Assembly (NCBI RefSeq): GCF_003583925.1
Contig: NZ_QYCN01000017.1
Location: forward strand, 90,639 to 128,018
Direction: 5' to 3'
Source of the DNA: Hymenobacter rubripertinctus
GTDB lineage: Bacteria; Bacteroidota; Bacteroidia; Cytophagales; Hymenobacteraceae
Length of the DNA stretch: 37,380 bases
Below, one piece after another: positions 13,881 through 20,176 of the stretch; position 1 is the first letter of the stretch; every line of letters begins with the position of its first letter. The notes beneath the pieces are model-generated. The model was given only the letters and a program-made list of their open reading frames with translations, searched no databases and was not told the DNA's origin. The translations under genes and the position numbers were made by a program.

Positions 13881-15704
13881 ATGACCTTAGCAACTGATTC
13901 CCCCGTCAAACTCGTCATCTGGGACCTCGACGACACGTTCTGGCGCGGCACACTCTCGGAGGGCGCGGTGGCGGCGGTACCCGAAAACCTGCAACTCGTG
14001 CGCGATACGGCCGCCCGGGGCCTCGTGCACACCATCGTCAGCAAGAACGACTTCGCCCCGGCCGAAGCCAAGCTGCGGGAGCTGGGTATCTGGGAGCTGT
14101 TCGTGTTCCCCCAAATCAGCTGGCAGCCCAAGGGGCCGATTATCCGGCAGCTGCTGGCCCAAATGCAACTGCGCGCGCCCAACGCCCTGTTCCTCGACGA
14201 CAACCCCATCAACCGCGCCGAGGCCCTGTTCTACAACCCCGGGCTGCAAGCGGCCGACCCCCAGGAGTTGCCCCACCTGGCCCCGCTGCTGCGGGCCGGC
14301 GGCAAGCCCGACCCCACGTTTTCGCGCCTGGAGCAGTACAAGCTGCTGGAGCGCCAGCAGCAGGCCCGCACCGGCTACAACGACAACCTGGCCTTCCTGC
14401 GCGACGCCCGGGTGCAGATTGAGTTCCGGGAAGGAGCAGCCGTGCTGCCCGACCTCGACCGGCTGGAAGAACTCATCAACCGCTCCAACCAGCTCAACTT
14501 CACCAAGCGCCGCGTGAGTAAGCCCGAACTGGAAGCCAGCCTGCGCGCCGCCGCCCGCCGCTGGGGCACCGTGCGCGTCCGGGACCGGTTCGGCGACTAC
14601 GGCCTGGTGGGCATCTACTGCCTGAACGAAGCCGAAAACCGCCTGGAGCAGCTCGTGTTTTCCTGCCGCATCCTGCACCTGGGCATTGAGCAGTTCACCT
14701 ACGCCCACCTGGGTTTCCCGGCGCTGGAAGTGCAGGGCGAAGTCGCCACCGAGCTCAACGCCACCGAAAAACCCGCCTGGATTACCGTGCAAACGACTCC
14801 GGCCGCGCCGCCGCCCACCGCCGCTCCAGCGGCCGGCTCCCGGCGGCGGGTGCTGCTGAAAGGCGGCTGCGACCTGGGCCAGCTCACGCCCTTTCTGGAG
14901 GCCTTCGATTTGGCGGTAACCGAGGAGTTCAACTTCAACAACGAGCACCAGATTCCGGTACATTTGGAGCACACCGGGCTGCTGCGCGCCACCCGCGAGT
15001 GGCCGGCCGCCGAGCAGCAGCGCCTGGCCGCCGACCTGCCTTTCCTGGGCCGCGAAGCCTTCGACACCCGCCTCTGGCAGCCCGATTACGACGTGCTGGT
15101 GTACAGCCCCCTCATGGACTACACCCAGCCCCTGTACCGGGAGCGCGCCACCGGCCGCCGCGTGCCCTTCGGGGCCTACCAGGACCTGACCGCCCAGGAG
15201 CCCGCCGCCCTGGCCGCCAGCTACGCCAAGCGCCGTTTTCAAGGGCTAGATGAAGATTTTCTGCGCCGGTTCGCAGTCGATTTTGCGCACGAAGGCCCGA
15301 TTTCGGCAGCCGAGTTCAAGGGAAATCTGATCTGGCTTCGCGCTCAAGTGCCGGCTGCCGTGCCCATTTTCCTGCTCAACGGGGCCGAAATCGAGGTGCC
15401 GGGCTCCGGCGAAACCGGAGCCCGGCAGCGCCACGAAACGATGAACCAGGCCCTGGCCGAATTTGTAGCTGCCACCGAAAACTGTTTCCTGGTCGACGTG
15501 CGCGACTTCGTGCGAACTCCCGCCGACGTGACCAATAACCTGCGCCACTACCACCGCCCGCACTACCGCACCCTGGCCCAGCGCCTGGCCCAGGCCATCA
15601 GCCAGTGGCAGGGCCAGCAGCTGGCCCACTCCCCCTGGACGGATCTAAAAGCCCGCGCCGTGAGCCTCGTGCCCGCCAAGCTGCGTGGGCTGTTGGGCCG
15701 GTAA
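13881..15704 (+). CDS. FkbH-like HAD-IIIC family protein
   Basis: This 607-residue protein begins with a HAD domain. DLDDTFWRG contains the DxDxT catalytic motif (Asp15, Asp17), followed by VSKNDF and FLDDNPINR, the later HAD motifs typical of FkbH. An N-acetyltransferase-like segment follows at about 170-300 (RSNQLNFTKRR, DRFGDYGLVGI, FSCRILHLGIE). The C-terminal half (about 320-600) is less clear. VLLKGGCDLG near its start and HYHRPHYRTLAQRL near its end could mark an SGNH-like esterase fold, but this is uncertain. FkbH proteins load glyceryl groups in polyketide synthesis, and similar proteins occur in sugar-modification loci. Divergent from pseB, it may decorate the Pse-containing glycan. 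Confidence 0.8.
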   Translation: MTLATDSPVKLVIWDLDDTFWRGTLSEGAVAAVPENLQLVRDTAARGLVHTIVSKNDFAPAEAKLRELGIWELFVFPQISWQPKGPIIRQLLAQMQLRAPNALFLDDNPINRAEALFYNPGLQAADPQELPHLAPLLRAGGKPDPTFSRLEQYKLLERQQQARTGYNDNLAFLRDARVQIEFREGAAVLPDLDRLEELINRSNQLNFTKRRVSKPELEASLRAAARRWGTVRVRDRFGDYGLVGIYCLNEAENRLEQLVFSCRILHLGIEQFTYAHLGFPALEVQGEVATELNATEKPAWITVQTTPAAPPPTAAPAAGSRRRVLLKGGCDLGQLTPFLEAFDLAVTEEFNFNNEHQIPVHLEHTGLLRATREWPAAEQQRLAADLPFLGREAFDTRLWQPDYDVLVYSPLMDYTQPLYRERATGRRVPFGAYQDLTAQEPAALAASYAKRRFQGLDEDFLRRFAVDFAHEGPISAAEFKGNLIWLRAQVPAAVPIFLLNGAEIEVPGSGETGARQRHETMNQALAEFVAATENCFLVDVRDFVRTPADVTNNLRHYHRPHYRTLAQRLAQAISQWQGQQLAHSPWTDLKARAVSLVPAKLRGLLGR

Positions 15705-15712
15705 AACAAGAA

Positions 15713-15804
15713 CTGTCATTCCGACGCAGGAGGAATCTGGCGCGACCCGTTGCACATGCTTGCTCAACGGCGTGAGTCAGATTCCTCCTGCGTCGGAATG
15801 ACAG
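15713..15804. repeat. Long dispersed palindrome C (GTCAT-type)
   Basis: Perfect 27-bp arms (15713-15739 and 15778-15804) surround a loop with a smaller inner stem (CCGTTG/CAACGG). It lies 9 bp after the fkbH-like stop, between that gene and the convergent GT4 gene, where it could serve as a two-way terminator. Confidence 0.88.
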
Positions 15805-15812
15805 GATACCTT

Positions 15813-15849
15813 ACTCACTACTCACTACTCACTACTCACTACTCACTCA
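15813..15849. repeat. Heptamer tandem repeat (ACTCACT, about 5 copies)
   Basis: About five copies of ACTCACT with a strict 7-bp period. The array runs into the GT4 gene and provides its TAG stop (15841-15839) and final residues. Confidence 0.9.
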
Positions 15850-17164
15850 CCTCCACCAACTCCGCCAGCCGTTCGGTTAGGGCGCGGCGGGAGTAGCGGG
15901 CGGGGCGGGGGCCGGGCAGGTCCAGGTTGGGGTTGATGCGCCAGCGGCCCACCAGGCCCTCGAAGGCGTCGAGCAGGTCGGCGTAGGCGTCGGGGGGCAG
16001 GGTGCGGCCGGCCCCGGTTTCGCGCAGCAGCAGGTCGGCATCCGAGCCGATGGGGCCTACGCAGAGGATGGGCTTGCTGGCGGCCAGGTACTCGAACACC
16101 TTGCCCGGCAGGATACCCCGGTTGTTGGCCACGTCGGGCAGGGCCAGCAGCAGGGCCGTGCTTTGCAGCAGGTAGCCCACCGACTCGTCGTGGGGCACGA
16201 AGGGCACGAACTCGGTGCGCTCCTCCAGGCCCGCCTCCCGCACCTGCCGCCGGATGCCCTCCGATACCTTGCCCACGAAGCGCAGGCGCAGCGGCACGTC
16301 GGGATGGCGGCGGGCGCACTCGGCGGCGGCCCTCAGCAGCTGGTCGATGCGGTAGGTTTCGGAAATGGTGCCGGCGTGGGTGATGAGCAGCTCATGCTGC
16401 GGGGGCTGGCTCAGCTCCCGGAAATCGTCCTCGTCGTAGCCGTTGGGCAGCACGTGGATGTTTTTGGGGTTGATGCGGGCCGATTTCTCCAGGAACAGGC
16501 GCTTGGTGTGGGCGCTGGTCACCAGCACGGCGTCGGCCTGCTCCAGCACCTGGCGCTCGTAGCGGGCATCAAGCCAGCGGGCCGGGGGCGTGTGGTTGAG
16601 CTCGGGGTAGTAGTAAATATCGGTCCAGGGGTCGCGCAGATCGGCCAGCCAGCGCAGGCCGAACCGTTTTTTGAGCTCCAGGCCGATGAGCTGGCTGGAG
16701 TGGGGGGGCGAGCTGGTAAGCACGGCATCGAACTGCTCGCCGGCCGCCAGCAGTTCGGCCACGGCTTCCAGCACGTAGCGGTTCCAGCCCCGGCGGGCAT
16801 CGGGAATGAACAGGTTGCCGCGCACGAACTTGAACAGCTGCTGCACCCTGCTCGTTTTACTCTCACCCACAAACCCGCCGTAGGGCACCTGCCGGCGGCC
16901 CGTGAGCTTCTTATAGCTGTCAAAGGGCTCGAACGTATCGGTGCGGATAACGCGCACGCCCGCTGGCACGTCGGCGGCCAGGCTCTCATCCAGGACCGGG
17001 TAAGCGGCCCGGCCCGGGTCCACGGTAATCACGGTGGGCTCCACCCCGCACTGGGGCAGGTACTTCACGAACTTGAGGCTGCGCTGCACTCCCGCCCCGC
17101 CCGAAGGCGGCCAGTAGTAGGTAATAACGAGCAGGCGGAGCGGACGGGCAGTAGGTTCGGGCAC
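15839..17164 (-). CDS. GT4-family glycosyltransferase
   Basis: The protein is 441 residues from a GTG at 17164. It is a GT-B glycosyltransferase of the GT4 type. RLLVITYYWPPSGGAGVQRSLK is the usual N-terminal acceptor-side motif in Bacteroidota members. HAGTISETYR and SKPILCVGPIGSDADLLL are donor-side motifs of the C-terminal half. The frame is open to 17323 (ATG at 17278), but the residues before the GTG are low-complexity and a promoter-like TACCTTCG lies in this part, so the shorter form is preferred. It probably adds a sugar to the locus glycan; donor and acceptor cannot be told. Its last codons and stop lie in the ACTCACT array. Confidence 0.85.
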   Translation of the reverse strand: MPEPTARPLRLLVITYYWPPSGGAGVQRSLKFVKYLPQCGVEPTVITVDPGRAAYPVLDESLAADVPAGVRVIRTDTFEPFDSYKKLTGRRQVPYGGFVGESKTSRVQQLFKFVRGNLFIPDARRGWNRYVLEAVAELLAAGEQFDAVLTSSPPHSSQLIGLELKKRFGLRWLADLRDPWTDIYYYPELNHTPPARWLDARYERQVLEQADAVLVTSAHTKRLFLEKSARINPKNIHVLPNGYDEDDFRELSQPPQHELLITHAGTISETYRIDQLLRAAAECARRHPDVPLRLRFVGKVSEGIRRQVREAGLEERTEFVPFVPHDESVGYLLQSTALLLALPDVANNRGILPGKVFEYLAASKPILCVGPIGSDADLLLRETGAGRTLPPDAYADLLDAFEGLVGRWRINPNLDLPGPRPARYSRRALTERLAELVEVSE

Positions 17165-17233
17165 GGAACGGGGAAATAACAGAGCGGCGAAGGTACGCGC
17201 TGGCAGCCTTTCGGGCTTTTGGTCTTTTCTGGT

Positions 17234-17241
17234 TACTTTTG
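17234..17241 (+). promoter_or_regulatory. -7 box (TACTTTTG) upstream of the small ORF and ffh
   Basis: An exact TAnnTTTG match on the plus strand, 35 bp before the ATG at 17277. A TTG lies at 17219-17221, but only 12 bp away instead of about 20. It may drive the small ORF and ffh together. Confidence 0.45.
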
Positions 17242-17276
17242 GAGGCTGAATCGGATTCTGCTTTCGATAACTCCCC

Positions 17277-17471
17277 ATGCTTCCTGACTCCTCTGCTCCG
17301 TTGCAATCATCAGCTGCCGCCAACCAGCGCCCGCCGCAGGTGTTGGCCGGAGCCGGTCAGCAAATTCGGGTAAGTGGGCAGGATGCGGCAGCCCCCATAC
17401 CCAACTCCCGGGCCGACGTGCTTCGCCGGCTCGAAGTGCTGGAAGCCATCGTGCTGAAAAAAGCTTCGTAG
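17277..17471 (+). CDS. Possible small hypothetical protein
   Basis: A 64-residue frame, Ala/Gln-rich at the start and with a short charged C-terminal helix (DVLRRLEVLEAIVLKK). I do not recognise it. Support comes from the exact -7 box 35 bp upstream and its place 58 bp before ffh in the same direction. Against it are its low complexity and overlap with the open frame upstream of the GT4 start. It may simply be leader sequence of ffh. Confidence 0.35.
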   Translation: MLPDSSAPLQSSAAANQRPPQVLAGAGQQIRVSGQDAAAPIPNSRADVLRRLEVLEAIVLKKAS

Positions 17472-17489
17472 CCCGTTCAAGCGGCCCGA

Positions 17490-17525
17490 AATCAGCGAAA
17501 CCAAGTAAATCAGCGCCAATCAGCG
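17490..17525. repeat. AATCAGCG repeat, three copies, before ffh
   Basis: AATCAGCG occurs at 17490, 17508 and 17518. The last copy ends 4 bp before the ffh start codon, so the repeat occupies the ribosome-binding region. Confidence 0.6.
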
Positions 17526-17529
17526 ATTC

Positions 17530-18879
17530 ATGTTCGATAACCTCTCCACCAAGCTCGACAAAGCCTTTAAAACCCTTAAAGGCCAGGGCAGCATCACCGA
17601 AATCAACGTCGCCGCTACGGTGAAGGAAATCCGCCGCGCCCTGGTGGACGCCGACGTGAACTACAAGGTGGCCAAGGAAGTCACCGACAAAATCAAGGAC
17701 GAGGCCATGGGCCGCGACGTGCTGGTGGCCGTGTCGCCGGGCCAGCTGATGACCAAAATCGTTTACGATGAGCTCACCCAGCTCATGGGCGGCGAAAAGC
17801 AGGACATTCAGGTGAAGGGCGAGCCGGCCGTGATTCTGCTCTCCGGCCTCCAGGGTTCGGGCAAAACCACCTTCGCCGGCAAGCTGGCCGCCCACCTCAA
17901 AAAGCAGGGCCGCCAGGTGCTGCTGGTGGCCTGCGACGTGTACCGCCCCGCCGCCATCGACCAGCTCAAGGTGCTGGCCGAGCAGGTGGGCGTAGACGTG
18001 TACTCGGAGCCGGAGAACAAGAACCCGGTGGACATTTCGCGCAACGCCGTGGAGTTTGCCCGCAAAAACAACAAGAAGGTCGTCATCATCGATACCGCCG
18101 GCCGCCTGGCCGTGGATGAGCAGATGATGGCCGAAATTGAGCAGGTGAAGCGGGCCGTCAACCCGAGCGAAACCCTGTTCGTGGTGGACTCCATGACGGG
18201 CCAGGACGCGGTGAACACGGCCAAAACCTTCAACGACCGCCTCAACTTCGACGGCGTGGTGCTTACCAAGCTCGACGGCGATTCGCGCGGTGGCGCGGCC
18301 CTGAGCATCCGGGCTGTGGTGGAAAAGCCCATCAAGTTCATCTCGACGGGCGAGAAGATGGAAGCCCTCGACCTGTTCTATCCCGACCGCATGGCCCAGC
18401 GCATCCTGGGCATGGGCGACGTTATTTCGCTGGTTGAGCGGGCGCAGATGCAGTTCGACGAGGAGGAGGCCAAGCGCATCAACCAGAAGATCCGCAAGAA
18501 CCAGTTCAACTTCGACGACTTCCTCTCCCAGCTCGACCAGATCAAGAAGATGGGCAACCTGAAGGACCTGGTGGGCATGATTCCGGGCATGGGCAAGGCC
18601 ATGAAAGACGTGGAAATCGACGACAATGCCTTCAAGCCCATCGAGGCCATCATCAAGAGCATGACGCCCCAGGAGCGGGCCCAGCCCGAGCTGCTCAACG
18701 GCTCCCGCCGCCGCCGCCTGGCCCTGGGCTCCGGCACCGACATCCAGCAGGTAAACGCGCTGATGAAGCAGTTCGAAGACATGCGTAAAGTGATGCGCAC
18801 CATGAACAAGATGAGCAGCACCAAGGGCGGTATGCAGCAAATGGCCCGCATGATGGGCATGAAAGGCCCCCTGCGCTAG
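17530..18879 (+). CDS. ffh: Signal recognition particle GTPase Ffh
   Basis: The 449-residue protein has the family's usual length and order. It has an N domain (about 1-90), a G domain with GLQGSGKTT, DTAGR and TKLDGDSRGG, and a methionine-rich M domain (after about 300) ending in MQQMARMMGMKG. Ffh binds 4.5S RNA and signal sequences on nascent chains and docks with FtsY at the membrane. The ATG at 17530 starts MFDNLSTKLDKAFKTLKGQG, the standard N-terminus. A GC-rich hairpin and a decamer repeat follow the stop codon. It is a housekeeping gene with no obvious link to the glycan locus. Confidence 0.98.
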   Translation: MFDNLSTKLDKAFKTLKGQGSITEINVAATVKEIRRALVDADVNYKVAKEVTDKIKDEAMGRDVLVAVSPGQLMTKIVYDELTQLMGGEKQDIQVKGEPAVILLSGLQGSGKTTFAGKLAAHLKKQGRQVLLVACDVYRPAAIDQLKVLAEQVGVDVYSEPENKNPVDISRNAVEFARKNNKKVVIIDTAGRLAVDEQMMAEIEQVKRAVNPSETLFVVDSMTGQDAVNTAKTFNDRLNFDGVVLTKLDGDSRGGAALSIRAVVEKPIKFISTGEKMEALDLFYPDRMAQRILGMGDVISLVERAQMQFDEEEAKRINQKIRKNQFNFDDFLSQLDQIKKMGNLKDLVGMIPGMGKAMKDVEIDDNAFKPIEAIIKSMTPQERAQPELLNGSRRRRLALGSGTDIQQVNALMKQFEDMRKVMRTMNKMSSTKGGMQQMARMMGMKGPLR

Positions 18880-18880
18880 C

Positions 18881-18920
18881 GCACGGATTAGCACGGATTA
18901 GCCCGGATTGCACGGATTTT
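18881..18920. repeat. Decamer repeat (GCACGGATTA, about 4 copies)
   Basis: Two exact and two degenerate copies of GCACGGATTA begin one base after the ffh stop codon. Confidence 0.8.
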
Positions 18921-18941
18921 GTGCACGCTCCGAACACTTGG

Positions 18942-18971
18942 CGGCCCCGGTAGCACTTGCTGCCGGGGCCG
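18942..18971 (+). terminator. Possible ffh terminator hairpin
   Basis: A 14-bp stem with one G-T pair (18942-18955 with 18958-18971) and a 2-nt gap, 62 bp after the ffh stop. It is very GC-rich but lacks a T-run, so it may be only a weak or Rho-dependent terminator. Confidence 0.45.
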
Positions 18972-19007
18972 TTGCGCGTGGGGCAGGAGCAGGTAAATAG
19001 ATCAGGG

Positions 19008-19115
19008 CTTACGCACGCCTATGGTCGGGTAAAGCCCCGGCGGGGCGACATCCCAGCGGGCCGTTCTGCTACGGTGTCGCCCCGCCGGGGCTAAGAAAAA
19101 CAGCCGGTGCGTAAG
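19008..19115. repeat. MITE-like element with nested inverted repeats
   Basis: Outer 9-bp ends CTTACGCAC (19008-19016) and GTGCGTAAG (19107-19115) enclose perfect 18-bp inner arms (19033-19050 and 19075-19092; AGCCCCGGCGGGGCGACA). No coding sequence is inside. The structure fits a small non-autonomous element or REP-like repeat in the ffh/HTH spacer. Confidence 0.7.
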
Positions 19116-19142
19116 ACCTGTACATAAAAGCCACTGTCCGGC

Positions 19143-19769
19143 TCAGGCAGATGCTGCGGCCGTCAGGGTGGCTACTTCGGCGCGGAGGCCCGCTATCCGG
19201 GCTACCAGCAGCAGGCGGGCGGCGGCCGTGGCGGCGGGGTTGGGCTCGTCGCAGGTCAGGTCGGCGGCCAGGCCGGCCAGCCAGTGGGCATAGTGGGCGG
19301 CTTCGGTAGGGTCGGGGGGCGGGGCAGCGGCTTGCAGCCGGGCCAGGGCCTGGTGCCGGTGGGCCAGGGCCGCCGCCCGGCGCTGGAACAGGGCCAGCTG
19401 CTGGCCCTGCACCAGCAGCCGCAGGCGCGTGTCGCGCAGGCGGCGGCGGAGCGGGTCGGGGTCGGGAGGCACGGGGCCGGGCTGCTCCGCCCCGGCCAGC
19501 CCCGGTTCGGGCGGGGGCAGGGGAGCCAGCGGATCGTAGAACCCGGGCGCGGCGGGTGCGGGCACCCCCTGGCCCAGCAGGGGCGGCAACTGCTGAAGCA
19601 GGTAAAGCAGCCGCGTGACCAGGGCCAGGGGCAGCTCCTTGCGCCCGGCCTCCAGGTGGGTCACAAACCCGTACGACACCCGCAGGTAGCGGGCCAGCTG
19701 GCGCTGCGACAGACCGAAATAGGCCCGTATGGCCGTCGTGAAGCCGGAAGGGGAAGGAGTAGTAGCCAC
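19143..19769 (-). CDS. Helix-turn-helix transcriptional regulator
   Basis: The 208-residue protein starts at a GTG (19769). An XRE-like helix-turn-helix is at about 14-60: LSQRQLARYLRVSYGFVTHLEAGRKELP, with the usual Q-LA and LE-G pattern. A Pro-rich linker follows (about 70-105), then an Ala/Arg/Leu-rich C-terminal part of unknown fold that looks helical. I do not know its targets. A perfect 12-bp palindrome (ACTGAATTCAGT) covers the start codon region, and a three-unit palindromic array lies 58-180 bp upstream, both possible autoregulatory sites. The tail is so biased in composition that the C-terminal half is harder to trust than the HTH. Confidence 0.78.
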   Translation of the reverse strand: MATTPSPSGFTTAIRAYFGLSQRQLARYLRVSYGFVTHLEAGRKELPLALVTRLLYLLQQLPPLLGQGVPAPAAPGFYDPLAPLPPPEPGLAGAEQPGPVPPDPDPLRRRLRDTRLRLLVQGQQLALFQRRAAALAHRHQALARLQAAAPPPDPTEAAHYAHWLAGLAADLTCDEPNPAATAAARLLLVARIAGLRAEVATLTAAASA

Positions 19770-19779
19770 TGAATTCAGT
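19768..19779. promoter_or_regulatory. 12-bp palindrome at the HTH gene start
   Basis: ACTGAATTCAGT is a perfect palindrome overlapping the GTG start codon of the HTH gene. It could be an operator, but a 12-bp palindrome can occur by chance. Confidence 0.35.
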
Positions 19780-19826
19780 CTAAAATAAAGGGTAGCTCCG
19801 GGCTCGTAGCCCGAAGTAGGAAAGTA

Positions 19827-19950
19827 GGTAGGCAGACTCCCACCTTTTGCTTAGCCTGCCTACCAATTAGGTAGGCGGATTTCTGTCATTTGTTTCATTT
19901 GCCTACCAGATTGGTAGGCAGACTCCCGTCTTTGGCTTGGTGTGCCTACC
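19827..19950. repeat. Three-unit 43-bp array with palindromic junctions
   Basis: Three 38-bp units start at 19827, 19870 and 19913. Each begins GGTAGGC and ends GCCTACC, and the units are separated by 5 bp (AATTA, AGATT). The inner 24 bp of units 1 and 3 are alike (both begin AGACTCCC), while unit 2 differs. The junctions form 19-bp palindromes at 19858-19876 and 19901-19919. It lies upstream of the HTH gene. Confidence 0.85.
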
Positions 19951-20118
19951 TGGTGCAACTTACGTGTCTGCCACCGGATTTCTAAACAGCTTCAGTACCT
20001 GGGTACCGTCGGCAGTGGGTTGTTGGGGGAGGGGACTGCCCGGCGGCTGTATGTGGTGGTGGCGCAACCCGGGCGTAGGGCGGCGGGGCAGGGCGGGGAC
20101 TACATGGGCTGGCCGCGC

Positions 20119-20155
20119 AAAAAAAACAGCCGCTGCACCCGGTGCAGCGGCTGTT
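20119..20155 (-). terminator. Intrinsic terminator of the T9SS cargo gene
   Basis: On the minus strand a 15-bp GC-rich stem (20155-20141 with 20139-20125) is followed by eight T residues. It lies 22 bp after the stop codon of the large secreted protein and is the clearest intrinsic terminator in the window. Confidence 0.92.
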
Positions 20156-20176
20156 CGAGTTGCCTGGGGGCGCGGC

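Noticed and set aside
13887..15242. A 451-codon minus-strand frame opposite the fkbH-like gene
   Set aside because: It shows no domain and a composition typical of antisense frames, while the plus strand has intact HAD motifs.
17277..17471. A confident small gene before ffh
   Set aside because: The frame is low in complexity and may be leader sequence, so it is listed only with low confidence.
17233..18894. A 553-codon minus-strand frame opposite ffh
   Set aside because: Ffh is certain. The antisense frame is His/Leu/Val-rich without motifs.
19827..19950. CRISPR array
   Set aside because: The units have only 7-bp conserved ends, two of three cores are related, and there are only three units with no cas gene nearby.
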